NCBI RefSeq assembly: GCF_963678635.1
Contig: NC_087065.1
Span: 26,123,254 to 26,187,253, forward strand
DNA from: Symsagittifera roscoffensis
Taxonomy: Eukaryota > Xenacoelomorpha > Acoela > Convolutidae
DNA: 64,000 bases
Direction of reading: 5' to 3'
Shown: positions 1 through 13,318 of the stretch, piece by piece
Numbering within the stretch: the stretch's first letter is position 1
How the letters are laid out: every line of letters starts with the position of its first letter
Position numbers and translations under genes: made by a program
The notes under the pieces: model-generated
What the model was told of the DNA's origin: nothing
Seen by the model: only the letters and a program-made list of their open reading frames with translations
Database searches by the model: none

Positions 1-1279
1 GACCTTGCTGCCGTATGCAATGGGACGGAGAACCGTTCTTCCATTCCATTCTTGCTCCTTATGCAATATTCCTGAGATCGCTACTACCGATGCGTCTGTG
101 TCAAGAACATACATGCCTTTTTCTGTAGGCATGCCTAGCACTGGCGCTTCGCACAGTTCCCGCTTTATGTTCTCGAAGGCAACATGTGCTTCATCGTTCC
201 ATTCGAACTTTTTCCCTTTGTTGCGCATCAGCTTCTGCATCGGATACACCTTGTCCGCATATCCTTTTATGAACTCCCGGTAGTAGTTGGTAAACCGTAG
301 GAAGCTCAGGAGCTGTGTGTCCGTTCTGGGAGCCTTCCATGTCAACCCTGCTTCTACTGCTTTCGGGTCCGGCCTCACACCATGCCTGTCCACCTTTCTT
401 CCCAGGTACTTGATTGAATCCCTAAGGATTTCACATTTCGATGGTTTGCACTTCAAGCCTGCTTTTTTCATGCATCCAAAGACCTCATTGAGCCGATCAA
501 TATGATCTTCCAGGGTTGGTGTCGCTATGACCACGTCGTCCACGTAACACATCACAAGGTTCCCGTACTTCTTTGTCACTCTGGTCAAAGCCTGAGCCAT
601 CAGTCTTTGAAAAGTGGCCGTTGCGTTGCACAAGCCGAAGGGCATCCTCTTCCACTGGTACAACCCTAATTCGCACGCGAATCCGGTTTTCTCTCTATCC
701 TTCTTCCGCAGAGGGACCTGCCTGAAGGCAGAACCCAAGTCCAATGTGGTGAAGAACTTGGCATCACCAAGCTTAGAGAGGCTCTCGTCTATTCGCGGTA
801 TCGGGTACGCATCTTTTATCGTTACCGCGCTCAAGTAACGAAAGTCGCAACAAAACCTAAGCTGCACCCCTTTCTTTTTTGCCATTACTACACCGCACGC
901 CCATGGCAATTTCGAGGGTTCTATCATGTCGTATTCAAGCAACATTTCTATTTCCGCTCGGCACGCTTCCGAATTGTGTGGCGTCATTCATCTTGCGCCT
1001 TCCCTATGGGGAACGGCGCTCTCTTCAAGTTCGATTTCGTGTTCGACGAAATTACAGCAACCGATATCCGCCTTATGTTTTGAAAACACATCTGCGTTCC
1101 GATTTAAGAGGTCTCGCAATTTTTCGAAATCTCCTTCACCTATTTTCCCTTTTAAATGTTCTATCTCTGGCAAAACCGGTTTGTCAGATTCTAGTTCATA
1201 TGACGAGGGGCGTTCCGGAAAATTCGAGCAGCTCGATAAGCCGTCGTCCGTTTCGGATTTCATTGAAAACAATTTATGA
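1..1279 (-). pseudogene. gypsy pol: reverse transcriptase and start of RNase H (partial)
   Basis: Minus-strand translation gives a Ty3/gypsy reverse transcriptase. The catalytic box reads YVDDVVIATPTLEDH near 510-560 and is followed by a segment with GLKCKPSKCE. Nearer the left edge the tether and RNase H start are seen, with VLDTDASVVAISG near 80-110. The region 988-1272 encodes the segment just before the RT, with NADVFSKHKADIGCC, typical of the gypsy protease-RT junction. Frames change more than once, so it is a decayed copy. The left edge of the window truncates it inside RNase H. Confidence 0.85.
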
Positions 1280-1287
1280 ATGGATTT

Positions 1288-2316
1288 TCAATCATTAATC
1301 CTCTTTAAAATTTTATCTTTATTGGCATGATAAGGACAGTCTTTCACACTATGTTTATTCAAGTTTTGGGTCTCATCATAGTCGGTCCTCATCGGCAAAG
1401 CGTAACAAAGCTTCTTTCCACGCTGGATTGAAACCGTGGTGTCCAGTGTGTTCAATAACACACTGACACACAGTCCGTTTCGCGTTACCGAGAAGCTCCG
1501 GTCTATAATCACCGAACTCTGACTATTTGGATTCTGTACTAAACAAACTTGTTTAATATCGCTTAACGAATTTAAATTTATCATTCTAAAAATTGCCACC
1601 ACAGCCTGTCCTGGCTGTAGTTTCACTTTTCTATCTAAAAAAATTGGTACCTTGTTTTCGTCTGTTATTATCCTATTAATCGGTTTCTTAAAATACTTCA
1701 GGTCTGGGTTTCTAATCCGTATCAGACCGTTGTTCAAGTCAATCATCACGTCAAAATTCCTGACGAAATCTCTGCCCAAGATGAATTGGTCGGCGTCGTC
1801 CAAATTCTCTACCACCAAGAAGCTCATCCAAAGTGGAGAACTGTTATTGGTGTCCTTCCAGCTACGTAAATCGCTCCTCGATTGGCGGCGGCCAGTCGGA
1901 GATTCGTTGGAATCAGATCTTCCCTCGTGAAGCCCATTCTTTCCCAAGTTTTTATCGGCATCACACTCACTACCGCTCCTGTGTCCAGAAGCCCTGTGAC
2001 TCCGATTTTCTTCCCGTTGGTGTCGAGCAGATGTAGTCATATCTGCTTCATACCCAATGTGTACTGCATCTTGTTCCATCATGGCGTCATGGCCTATCCT
2101 GCGGACTTTGAGTTCCTCCTCACCCAAATAGATCTGCCCTATTTGGTCACTATCTGTTGTTACATAAGTCCTAGTGTAGATACTGATTCCATCCACGTTC
2201 AGCATCACTTGATACGGCCCATAGACTTCCAGGTAGCGTCCATGAAGTTTCTTTATGCGAGGGCCACCCGTTGTTAGTAGTGCTCGCACAGCCCTCGACT
2301 CAGTGCGTGGCTCCAC
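1288..2316 (-). pseudogene. gypsy retropepsin-like protease region
   Basis: This minus-strand open stretch of 342 codons lies between gag and RT. Its first and last parts are in one frame; the last part includes FILGRDFVRNFDVMIDL, the C-terminal half of a retropepsin followed by the gypsy linker. The active-site segment LLDTGAVVSVMP lies in a different frame at about 1915-2040. Two compensating frame changes therefore interrupt the protease. The family role is cleavage of the Gag-Pol polyprotein. The frame breaks imply inactivity. Confidence 0.75.
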
Positions 2317-2334
2317 TTGCCTCAGATAATCTGC

Positions 2335-3264
2335 CTATGTGTCCAAATGCATCAAAGTGAACTTGGATGGTTCACTCAGAGTTCTGATTACCTGGTGTCC
2401 AGCCACTGAGATTATCGACTGTATCTTGCTTCCCTGTGGCACCATGCCGAACCTCTGACCGGAGATCGCATTAAGTTTCATGCTCAAACTGCTTGGTGTT
2501 TTAGTCTCTTCGACCTCCGTTGCTTCGAAGGTATTCAGTTGCTCCTGTAGTTTCTCATTCTCCATGTCGAGTTTCACTTTTTGTTCGATCTCTTTCGTCA
2601 CCAGTTCCTGCTGCACTCTATTTAGAGCATCCCTCGCGGCTGCCCTATAATCAATCTTGAAGTCATCGGCCGCAGTCACTGGTTCCGGTTCACGTGTCTC
2701 CTCAGTTGCCGCTTGCATTTTCTTCGTCGCCAGCTCTTACGGTTTGTCTTTTATGCGCGCCTCCGCTTCACTCAACAGGCGAGCCTTGCTGGCTTTCAAT
2801 CCTGATAAAGCTTCCTCGTGCCTTGGATGCTTGATGTCTGCCACTGCATCCCAGAATTGCGGACAATCTGATTTAAAATGACCTTCCAAGTTGCAAAAGA
2901 AACACCTCAGGCCAAATTTCGCAATTACTCCTCTCATGAAATCCTCATGGTCAACTTCTGACGCATCTTCGTCCTCGAGGCTAAAGCCTATCGCTTTCAT
3001 GCCTTGTTTGTAAGTTGGGCATGCAGACACATGATGGTCCGTTGAAATGCAATTGGCACAAGAGCGTCTCTTGTCCATATCATCCCTCGGTTTGTACCAG
3101 TTGTTCCCTTGGTTTAATGGTCCGTTGTTAAAAATGCCATAATTGTTCTTATAGTATCCAGATCTCGAAGGAGGTTTCAACAAAAGATATTCTTTTGACT
3201 TGAGCCTCAACTCCTCTGGTGTTGGCGCATTGGTTGATAGTGGTGTGTAATGCGTTGCTAGCAT
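2335..3264 (-). pseudogene. gypsy gag, nucleocapsid with zinc knuckles and C-terminal coiled region
   Basis: The minus-strand open stretch 3264-2737 holds two CCHC-type zinc knuckles: a CANCISTDHHVSACP segment and CFFCNLEGHFKSDCP. Such knuckles bind the element RNA during packaging. The next open stretch, 2718-2335, is a charged, Glu-rich coiled region with KIDYRAAARDALNRVQQEL. A single stop (near 2736) separates the two. The same pair of segments is recognisable in element B at 10736-11357 and 12968-13318, which supports a shared gag ancestry. Confidence 0.75.
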
Positions 3265-3412
3265 TGTTCGAATCTCTTCACACCATCGATGAATTTTGAG
3301 GCTACTGCCAGGTTCATCCTTCGGTTTGACTCATCCGGTTGACTGCGTCTTCTCAGCATTTCCAACTTGTCTATCGTTTCATCTTCTCGTTGCCTCCGTT
3401 TCTCGAAGCGCA

Positions 3413-5363
3413 TTATGGCTTGGTGCCCCTGCACCCCTGATCAAAACAGTTTAACAAGATTTCGAAGATTTTCTCGGCTGTATCACGCTGATATTGCTTC
3501 TTGGCCATGACACAGTTCAGGGCTGTCCCTTCCAAGTTACTGGTGAGCGCACTGCTTTCTTGTCTTTCCGACAAGTCCTCTTCCTCGAAATGCAGTTTCA
3601 TTACCTCTATCAAGGTATCAATACAGCCATCAGATTCGTCTTTGTAGCATCTTGGTTTCTTAAAAACTCTTCTGGACTTCTCACTGCGTTCATTGGTTCT
3701 GGATAACCTTGTAAGGAATGTCTCTAAAGACCTGTTTAGGGGTTCAAAAGCTGTGGCCATTGCTGTAGCATCTCTCGAGTGCCCCGCCTGAGTGTCATCA
3801 CACCTTGTTCAAGGCTCTGTATTCGGTGCATCCCTGCAATCCGAATCGCCGTGAGTGTTTCCCCCTTGGCCCACATGACTCCTCCCTGGGCTCGCATGTC
3901 TCCTGTTACCGGAATCACCTCTCCCAGTCGCATGTGTGCCTTGAGTTGGTCGTTCGTTAGAGGTCTGTCTGATCCCCGTTGAACTTGCTCTACTGTTCGG
4001 GCCCCATGTTCTTATCCCTTGTGGCAGAGCCTGATGAACTGCCCCTACCTCTAGTGGATCCATATGTCCTCCTCCTTTGATGGTCATTGAAGTTCACCTT
4101 CGGCTCCCTTTTGGGACCTCCCGAGTTCGGTTCCCCTTCTTTTGGTCCACTCTTGCTGCCTAGTAGCCCGTCCAATCTATCCATGATAGACTGAGTTCGC
4201 CTCTCCATCATCGCATCTATCTTTGTGTGAAGAGTCCCAAGAGACTGCTCTTGCTGAATTCTTAACTTCTCCATGTCGTCTCTTAAGCGTTACTCTCTCT
4301 GTTCCGCTTCTCTTGTCATTCGTGACAAGTTCTTCGCTATGTGCTCGTCCGTTCTTTCTTTCAAGCGTTTTTCGCTCCTACCAACTTTTTGTCTATTGCG
4401 GTTTATTTCTTCCCGTAGACTTTCTCTTTCAATGTGAACTGCTCTTTCCAGTTCACTCATTCTTAAGGACATCTGTTCGTTCTGTTCTCCTATACTGCCC
4501 ACTATGTTGTTCAAGGCTTCTTCTAATGCTGCCCCGTTATCCACGAGTGGCGTCACTAGTGGCGGTGTCACCCTAACGGTCCCAGGTAGCTTCGTTCTGG
4601 TCGAGATTTGGGCTCTGACTCTCTGCCTCGACGTCCTTTCATTATCCACTTTAGGATCCGCCAATGCGTTGCCCAGCCCTTTGTTTCTACTCTCCCCAGT
4701 TCGCGTCTCTGAATTTGTCATAATCGCAAAGCCTCTCGACTGGCCTGGTGGGTTTGCGTCTTTGCTTATCGTTCTCACCACACCAAATTTGTCCATGGTT
4801 CCAGTCTCTCTTTCGACGTATGCCTCATTCTCCTGGGTCGAACTATTGAGGCTGACTTGAGATCCAAAGACCACTTGCTCGTCTTCGTCCTCTTCTTCCT
4901 CCTGCGAATCACCTTCATTTCCTGTGCCCACTCCCATGGTGAATGGAACGATGTTTCCGAAGGTGTTCTTCATTCTTTCTGAGAACGATGAGGACGTTGT
5001 TTGTTTCTCAGTCCCGCCTGCCATCATGGTGTTGTCTGTTGGAGATCTTCTAGTTGCCACTATTTCAGTTGAGATGTCGGACAGTTCCGACATCTCCTCT
5101 CGATCCAATGTCCCGGTGGAAGTGGCAAAATTATGGCCTTGTTCTACCGGAGTAGATTCACTCGCCAGCCTTCTGCCTCTCCCCTCCGGTCCATGTACTT
5201 CCTGGTTGTCATTCATGGCCTGGTCCGTATGGACCTCCACCTCTAACATAGCTTTTCGCTCTTCTGAGGACTTCTGACTCCTCGTTCCAACCATTCTGCC
5301 TGAAACCGTCTCCCATTTGTCGGTCCGGGCTCGTTTGATCCGATCCACAAAAGGGTCGGTCAT
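3413..5363 (-). pseudogene. gypsy gag N-terminal half
   Basis: The longest piece is 5363-4290 (357 codons from ATG). It is rich in Glu, Ser, Thr and Arg and ends in a coiled-coil-like run. A single in-frame stop near 4288 breaks it; the coiled-coil continues directly in 4274-3990 (MEKLRIQQEQSLG). A further piece at 3760-3413 has the capsid-like hydrophobic and charged pattern. I assign this as gag only by position upstream of the zinc knuckles and by lack of other domains. It is degenerate. Confidence 0.6.
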
Positions 5364-7399
5364 TGTTTTTCTTTGCTTTTTAGGTATGAATTTCCTATAG
5401 CTATTACCTCATTTAGGTTCCTTGACTTGTCTAGACTCATTCTCAGTTTGTCACTTCTAAATGAGTATACACTCAATTCGATTGCTAGTGACCTTATATC
5501 TTGACTATCAAAAATAATGACACAACACAATAAATTTCACAAGATTCTATTAAATAGTGACCAAGAATCCCTGTATGTCATCAGAGTACAGCTTGTTTAA
5601 AATTTATTCACACTAACCGATTATCGGTCGTAAGGTTTGAGTACTAGCACAATATGATGATATCTGTCAATTTAAAAGTTAGTGTACTCACTACCTAATC
5701 AAGCACAATCTATGTTGATTTAAAATCAAAAACAAAAAAATATATATATAATGACAGAATATGAATACCTCTATGAAAAAACGTATGTGTATTTTACTTT
5801 TAGTCAGTCGCAGTACAATAGTCGAACTTGTCTTTTAAAGAAAAAACTTTCCCTGCTTGGTGCTGCACCAAGCAGACAAAACTTTGAAGGCAGTAATTTT
5901 CTCAAGTGGGCGTCTATTGCACCCACCGAGTACTGTGTTACCTATCTGCCTTCGGACTGCCCGAGCTAGACCTACTAAATTTAAGGTTCGATTAAGGTTT
6001 TTTTGTGCCTTTAGCCTTCCCTATTCTTCTAGAAGAGCTTAAAATTGCTTTATTCAATCGTTTCTGCCCTTTACTAGGGGTGTAAGGGCTTTCCAAATTT
6101 TTTTTTATAAAACGTGAGTGGTCTACCCTCGCGAATTGGTGAACTTGCTAAAAACAATCTCAAAAATTTTTCACTCTTACTTTTTTGAAAAACTTTTGTC
6201 CCTATCAGTAAGATCAGCTAATTTCTGATCTATTGGTACCAAGATCAATTAGATCTGTCTATTAGTTCCAAAGTTATTAACCAAAACGTCTTTTTTAAAA
6301 GTCAAGAAACTTCTCTCTTATAGGTTCCGCCTAACTCTTTCCGCAATTCTGTTCTTTTCGACCTAAAAATTATTGATCCGAGCTCAAAAGGCCTATACTT
6401 TTCTAGGTCGATGCAAACGACCCGATCTAAAACGCTTTAGTTGAAAAAATTTGCGAAAAACTATGCTACCTGGACCCCTCCGGATTGATGAATCCACCAA
6501 ATCAAACACGTTAAGTTCGCTTTCTCTGCAACCCAGAAGGTTTTCGGGATGCGGGTTCTAGAATCTGTAGATTCACTAGTGGACTATGTCCGAACAACTA
6601 TTTTTACTGTCCTAATTCAAAAATTTCAAAAAAAATTTTCTGAATTTATAGTGTTCCGTTTTCTCAAAAATCACGAAAATTCGCTTTTTGGTTCCAAAAT
6701 AGTTCCAACCACTTCCGTACTAAACTTAACCGGTTCTGTCTATTATAGTAGTGCCGTTACGATGTAACACACTAATTTAGCGCTTTTTTCCGTTTCAAAA
6801 TATATCGATATCTCAAAAATCGCGATTTGTGGGCGGATCAAAATATCGCTATTTTGGCCCTAAAAACCGGTCTGCTTTCTGTGTTTTTCACTGAAAAACG
6901 ATATAGGAGTATTAATATAGGCTATATAAGTAATAATATTAGTAATTCTATACCCCTCCGGGTTTGTTTAATATCCGAATTAAGGTGCTTAACTCGGATA
7001 TTCGCAGTTCGGTGAAGGGTCACTACAGTGAAGCAATGTCGAGCCCCCCACAGATTACTATCTTAATTTTTGTACCAAAAGGGATACAAAACCTGTTAAC
7101 GATACCCAACAGTCGATTTTTGTTGTCGTTGAGCCCCTTCTTGTTGCTCCTTGTACTGCTTGCCGGATCAGTCTTCTCCCAAGACCCCTCCGGATTGAGC
7201 GCAAATCAGCTGACCCTTCCGGATTGAGCGCAATTTATCATTAACGTGCTTAAATGCTCAAATAACCCTACAGTACAAGCCTCACAAACGGGCCACAAAA
7301 TTGATCGTAACAATCCTGATTGATATGAATGCCTGTAACAACAATATATCTATCAACAACAAACGGGAGGGTCGGATCACATCTTGTCTGGGGGATGAT
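5364..7399 (-). other. gypsy A untranslated leader; no gene
   Basis: Between gag and the LTR there is about 2 kb of AT-rich sequence with many stops in all frames. It contains repeated short motifs of the type ACCCCTCCGGATT (near 6472, 6950, 7182, and a variant at 7209), which also occur in the LTR near 8250. On the minus strand, the element's sense strand, these read AATCCGGAGGGGT. No coding sequence is supported here. Confidence 0.5.
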
Positions 7400-8692
7400 T
7401 TCTACTGATTTTTTACTTTTTTACTGTTTTTGGTTTTTTCTGTTATTTTTTTATGTTTTTTGTTTTCCTTGGGTACTATACGACTTTTTGTTTAGTTTTA
7501 TATATATCTTTAAGTGTTTTGGTCACAAACCTCTCAGGGAACGAGGGGATGACGATCCCCCCACCTTTCCTGGTTCGTGATTTTTCGGTCTTAACTAATT
7601 TTAAAAGCTATTCACGGTAATCCGGAAGTCTTACGCGTTCCGAACTACCCTTCCGCCCCGGCGGTTTAGGCCTATTAAGGGCGTTAATGTGAGTATCCGC
7701 TCGGCGCGGAGTGCTCGTTAACGGTTCTGCCGGTCATGATATTAAAAAAAAATAACACCCAGGAGCGCCATAAAAACATCTATGTAACATTCGCCCGGAA
7801 GATACATATCGACGGAAAATAAAGCTGGTTCCAAGACGACTGGCCAACGTCTAAACAGAGCTCTACATGCTTTTCACCGTCTCTACCAAGCCAGTTCTTT
7901 TGGTGGTCTTTCTAACATCGGGTCGACAAAAACGTTACTGCTTTCGGCTTCGGTCAAAACACTCAAATTAATTTAATTATATGCAAAATAGTGAGCTCAT
8001 GGCTGGGTCTCAGTATACCCAGACCACGAGGTCACTCCTAAAATCAGGGCTACTACTATTTATTGAATTGTTATTGTTTTTGTTCAGTAGATAAAAATCA
8101 TCATCTCCATCGAAGATGGATCAACCCTTTCCCCCAACTCCTAGCTTCTTATCTTAGCAGAATGATTTCAGATGTTAATTAAATTCAATTCAGGACATAA
8201 TAGGGAAGCTAAAAGTTTATATAAGATGATAAAAGTTCCAGTCCCGAGACCCCTCCGGATTCTTGAATCCGGGGAAATAAGACTCTTATTCTCCTTCCGG
8301 AAGGCTGTCTTCCAACCTTCACCGTTGTTTGCAACGGCCTTGCAACTATTGTAGCGACACAATAGTTGCAACTCGGAACGATCTCTGCTACTTCTGCAGT
8401 TTGCTGTTGTTTTCCAATCACAATTCTTTTTGTTATCGCTATCGCAACTAATGTTGTTGTGTTTATTTCAGTTTCTTCTCTAAAATGCCCGTTTTTGACG
8501 TTTCTTAGAATTGTTACGTCACCAATTCGAAATTTTAAAATTTAGGAATTTCCGAATCCTTCAGCCTTCACGATTTGTCCAATCGTTCGAATAACGCTCT
8601 TATCCCTTCGAAACCGCCAATTCGGAAGGTTAGCTGCTAAAAACTCGAAATTGCTGCATCTGCATTTTTGTCAATTCTGGTCGAATGTCACA
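7400..8692 (-). repeat. 5' LTR of gypsy A
   Basis: This stretch is the reverse complement of 21447 to about 22695: the same order of sequence, including the TGTGACATTCGACC terminus and the AGCCATGAGCTCACTAT and TTTTCCGTCGATATGTA blocks. Similarity stops at about 7400-7430 on this side, so the 3' end of the LTR is approximate. The length is about 1.25-1.3 kb. No primer-binding site could be fixed with confidence. Confidence 0.7.
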
Positions 8693-9218
8693 TAAGTTTT
8701 TTGGCCGCTAGAGTAATTTTGCAAAAAAAAGATATGAAAATAAATAAATTGTTTATAAAACTGATTCCGGAAAAATAAATCATATTAATAAAATAAATAC
8801 AAAATAAGTTATGCGAAAAAAATGCCTTTTAGCTGGTGCCGAAAAATATTCACTACAGTTTAATTGGCCAAAAAGTAAAAGAGTCCACAAGATGTCATTG
8901 TTGAACAAAATCTCACCTGTCTGAACAAGCTTCTTAAAAAACTGATTGCTTTCTACCAGCCAATTGTTTTTGCATTCTTTTATGCAAGTGTAAATAGATT
9001 TGAACCGGTTAACGTTTGAAAAAAGCAGAAGAAATTGAGCTCGTAACTTAGGTGCGTCATCGCACAATTGTTCTTCAACCCGTTTAAAACAAATACTTTC
9101 AATCAAAAATATAACTTAGCATAAATTTTTTTTGTTGTGCCTCCTTATTTGTAATTGGAATAATGAATTCTGCAAAAAAGATCATCAATCAAAATATATC
9201 CTATGATTAAAAAAATTT
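8693..9218. other. no gene; junction between gypsy A and gypsy B
   Basis: AT-rich sequence without a credible coding region or a repeat I recognise. It separates the LTR end of element A from the truncated pol end of element B. Confidence 0.5.
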
Positions 9219-9451
9219 TTGATTGATTTTATTTGTTATTTCATCAACATTTCAATTTCTTTCCTAAAAGCATGTGTTGCGTGGGTCATTCTCCTAGCTT
9301 CTCCCTGTGAGGTACCTAGTCCTCTTTATTTTCTATCCCATGATCCACAAATAGATAAACAACCTATGTTGTCCTTGTGTTTCGAAAAAACGTTTGCATT
9401 CCGATTCAACATGTCCCTAGGTGAATCCAGATCATTATCTGGTATTTGCCG

Positions 9452-9650
9452 TTATTCTATTTCAGGTAAAATTGGTTTGTTTGCTGCTAATTCTGTATCT
9501 GTTAGTTTTTCAGGGAAGTTTGAACAATTATACAGCCCATCGTTTGTCTCCGACTTCAAAGAAAATTCTTTTAATCTCTGCAATATACACTCTTTGTCAG
9601 CTAGTAATGGACACTCAGTCACTTGAAACTTTTTCGAGTTCTCCATTTTT
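9452..9650 (-). pseudogene. gypsy B protease-RT linker fragment
   Basis: Minus-strand peptide of about 64 residues carrying ECPLLADKECILQRL then SETNDGLYNCSNFPEKL. It aligns with the protease-RT linker of element A. It shows that B belongs to the same lineage and that B is cut off just before its reverse transcriptase core. Confidence 0.65.
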
Positions 9651-10735
9651 CTGATAATATGTGTTCAGAGGCAATGCATAACCAATTTTCGTTGCACGTT
9701 GTATCGTCACCGGTGTTGCCTGCAACAACACACTCACAAGTAGTCCGATCTGTGTGAGTGAGAAACTTCTTCCTAAAATAGCTAAACTCTAGCTATTTGA
9801 GTTGGGAACTGGACACAACTGTTTTTTGCTACCTAGTTCATTTAAATTCCTCGTCCTAAACGTGACCGAAGCAATTTGATTCAATTTTAGTCTAACTTTT
9901 CAATGATCTAGAAAACTCGGCACCTTGGCTTGATTAATTACAATTTTATTATGCTTCCCCTCTGAGTCTTTAGTTCCATTTAGTTCTTTATTATTCCATC
10001 ATTGAGATCATGATTGCGGCATGAAAGTTTTGCACGAAATCGCGTCCTCAAAGTAGCTGGTCGGACTCGTGTAGGTTTTTGTTGACTAGAAAGCCTATCC
10101 AGATATGCCTTCCACCCAGTTGCAGTGAGATGCTTCGTGTCCCTCCGGCACATAAATTGCAACCTGGTTGGCCGCGGCTATCGTATATTAGTCAGAATCA
10201 GGTTCGATATATCAAACCCCATATCGGTCTAAGTGATAACGGGCATGACACTGACAACCGCGCCGGTGTCCATCAGGCCTTTTACTGAAAGCTGATTGAC
10301 TTGTACGTCCAGTTCTTCTGGGCCAACCGACCTACTTGATCACTTGCATGTTACGTGAGCCTTTGACTAGATGTTAAGGCCTGCCACAACCGTCAGCATT
10401 GGGTAAGGGCCATAGGCTTCCTTGTAATGTCCATCCACCCTCTTTAGCCTTGGTCATTTTGTTGTGAGTAACATTTTCGCAGCTCTGAAATCCAGCTTCG
10501 AGTCCTTCTCAGGCAAGTGATCTGCTTAGATTTTCAAATGAACCAATTTGATTTTTGAGGATTCACTCAAATTTTTCACCACCCTATGACCCGCAACCGG
10601 TATTATACGGTTTGCTACCTTCTCTGGTCATTCTGAAGGTCTTACTAGAGATAAGGTTCAACTTCATATTTCGGCTTTTAGACGCTAATTTTTCTTCCGT
10701 TTTAGCGTCTTTTCTAAGGTGTCTAACTTCTCGCG

Positions 10736-11357
10736 CTACCTTGTGTTCTCTAGTTCTGACCTCATCCATTGTTCAACTTCTTTGGTAGCTAATTCCTGTT
10801 GAAACTTTTGCAATGCGGTGGGAGCCGCAAGACCATAATCCACTTTAAGTGTGTTAGCAGAGACAGCATCAAGATTCGAGGCAATTGCGTCTTCTGGCAC
10901 TATTTTCACTTCCGTGGATGCGAAGGTGCCCTGTGGCGGTTTTTTCTTTCGCGACTCAGCTTCATTTTTTAAGCGTGCTCGACTGGCTTTCACAGCGGAT
11001 AGCGCTTGTTTGTTCCGGGAGTGCTTCTTGTCAGATACTGCGTTGAAAAACTGAGTTAAATCTGATTAAAAAGAACCTTCGCGCTTGCAGAAAAAATATC
11101 GTGGACCGTATTTCATTATTAGTCCGACCAATTGCCTTCATATTCAGTTTGTATGAGGAACAAGCTAACACGTTATGATCTAGTGAGCCACAAATTGCGC
11201 ATGGTATCTTATTTTCCATATCGTTACAGGGACTATACCAAACGGCACCAGTGCCGAAATTCAAGCCACTATCTTTGACACGATTGTTGTAACGGTTTTG
11301 AGCTCTTGATTTGATTAGCAGGTACTCACGCAATTTCATGCGCAAGCGGTCTGACAT
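10736..11357 (-). pseudogene. gypsy B gag nucleocapsid fragment, copy 1
   Basis: The minus strand encodes RLRMKLREYLLIKSRAQNRY and one zinc-knuckle remnant (CAICGSLDHNVLACSSYK), then after a frame break a coiled segment with KVDYGLAAPTALQKFQQEL. These match the gag of element A (EELRLKSKEYLLLKPPSRS; KIDYRAAARDALNRVQQEL). Stops break the frame, so no protein is expected. Confidence 0.65.
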
Positions 11358-12967
11358 GATTACATTATCTGCTGCTCAGGTGAAGTGAGTGACCAGTATA
11401 GTCCTCAGCTCGTCGCTCCTCAATCCGTCCATGAACTTCGAGGCTATAACCAGGTTTCTTTCTGAGGTTCTTTCATCAGGGTTACCTCTCCTTCTCAGTA
11501 GTTCGAAGTCAACCGAAGTTTTGTCAATGAACTCGTCATCCCTTTGATGCCTCTTCTAAAGCTTCATTGACGCCTGATGTTCTTGTACTCCAGAGCCGAA
11601 AAACTCAGTAAAATTTTGAAGATCTTTGAAGCACTATCACGTTCATCGTCCCTTTTCGCGAAGACACAATTCAGGACCGTGCCCTCTAGATTGCTTGTTA
11701 ATGCACTGCATTCTTTTTTTCGAGAGTTTTTCCTCACCATAGTGTAGCCTGTCGCAGTTCATGGAGACCTACCATAACAATGGCAAACGCGCCTCTCACA
11801 TCGTTAGCCGAATCAAAAACGTGAGTCAGACTCAGAGAAGTCGACATTTATTTGGTTTGTAGCCTGCTGCTTGATGATGCACCATCCCTCTGCGTACCCA
11901 TCGACATCATCAGTCCCTTCTGTGTGAGTGAGAAACTTCTTGCTAAAATAGCTAAGCTCTAACTATTTGAGTTGGGAACTGAACATAACTGTTTTTTGCT
12001 ACCTAGTTCATTTAAATTCCTCATCCTAAACGTGGCCAAAGCAGTCTGATGCAATTTTAGTCTATTTTTTCAATGATCTAGAAAACTCGGCACCTTGGCT
12101 CGGTTAATCACAATTTTATTACCAGATTTCTGTTGATGCTTCCCCTCTGGGTCTTTAGTTCGTATTATTCCAACATTGAGATCATGATTGCGGCATGGAA
12201 GTTTTGCACGAAATCGCGTCCCCAAATTAGCTGCTCGGACTCGTCTAGGTTTTTGTTGACTAGAAAGCCTATCCAGATATGCCTTCCACCCAGTTGCAGT
12301 GAGATGCTTCGTGTCCCTCCGGCCACATAAATTACAACATGGTTGGCCGCGGCTATCGGATATTAGTCAGTATCAGGTCCGATATATCAAACCACATATC
12401 GGTCTAAGCGCTAATGGGCATGACACTGACAACCGCGCCGGTGTCCATCAGGCCCTTTACTGAAAGCTGCTTGCCTTGTACGTCCAGTTCTTCTGGTCCA
12501 ATGTAGACCTACTTGATCACTTGCATTTGTTATGTGAGCCTTTGACTAGATGTTAAGGCCTGCCACAATCATCAGGATTGGGTAAGGGCCATAGGCTTCC
12601 TTGTAATGTCCATCCACCCTCATTAGCCTTGGTCATTTTGTTGTGAGTAACGATTTCGCAGTTCTGAAATCCAGCTTCGAGTCCTTCTTAGGCAAGTAAT
12701 CTGCTTAGATATCCAAATGAACCAATTTGATTTCTGAGGGTTCACTCAAGTTTTTCACCACCCTATGACCCGCAAATAGTATGATACGGTTTGCTACCTT
12801 CTCTGGTCATTCCGAAGGTCTTACTAGAGATAATGTTCAACTTCATATTTCGGCTTTTAGACGCTAATTTTTCTTCCGTTTTAGCGTCTTTTCTAAGGTG
12901 TCTAACTTCTCGCGCTACGTTGTGTTCTCTAGTTCTGACCTCATCCAGTGTTCAACTTCTTTGGTAG

Positions 12968-13318
12968 CTAATTCCTGTTGACACTATTGCAATGCGGTTG
13001 GAGCCGCCAGACCATAATCCACTTTAAGTGTGTTAGCAGACACAGCATCAAGATTCGAGGCAATTGAGGTATTTCATTATTAGTCCGACCAATTGCCTTC
13101 ATGCTTTGTTTGTATGAGGAACAAGCTAACACGTGATGATCTAGTGAGCCACAAAATGCGCATGGTATGTTGTTTTCCATATCGTTACAGGGACTATACC
13201 AAACGGCACCAGTGCCGATATTCAAACCACTATCTTTGACATGATTGTTGTAACGGTTTTGAGCTCTCGATTTGATTAGCAGGTGTTCACGCAATTTCAT
13301 GCGCAAGCGGTCTGACAT
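12968..13318 (-). pseudogene. gypsy B gag nucleocapsid fragment, copy 2
   Basis: This is the duplicate of the previous entry. It again encodes RLRMKLREHLLIKSRAQNRY and the knuckle CAFCGSLDHHVLACSSYK. A 220-bp deletion removes the second knuckle and fuses the ends out of frame. Its sequence differs from copy 1 at scattered positions. Confidence 0.65.

Larger units (their letters stand above)
1..8692 (-). mobile_element. Ty3/gypsy LTR retrotransposon A, 3' part outside window
   Basis: Read on the minus strand the order is LTR (about 8692 to 7400), leader (to 5364), gag (5363 to about 2335), protease (2316 to 1288) and reverse transcriptase/RNase H (1279 to the left edge). That is the Ty3/gypsy order. 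Integrase and the 3' LTR would lie left of the window. The reading frames carry several stops and frame changes, so this copy is not functional. The LTR start TGTGACATTCGACC is shared with the LTRs at 21447 and 25033, which fixes the right end at about 8692. A second copy of the same lineage follows at 9219-18300. Confidence 0.85.

Noticed and set aside
5-5277. Plus-strand ORFs across gypsy A
   Set aside because: They are antisense shadows of the minus-strand gag and pol, which show clear motifs.
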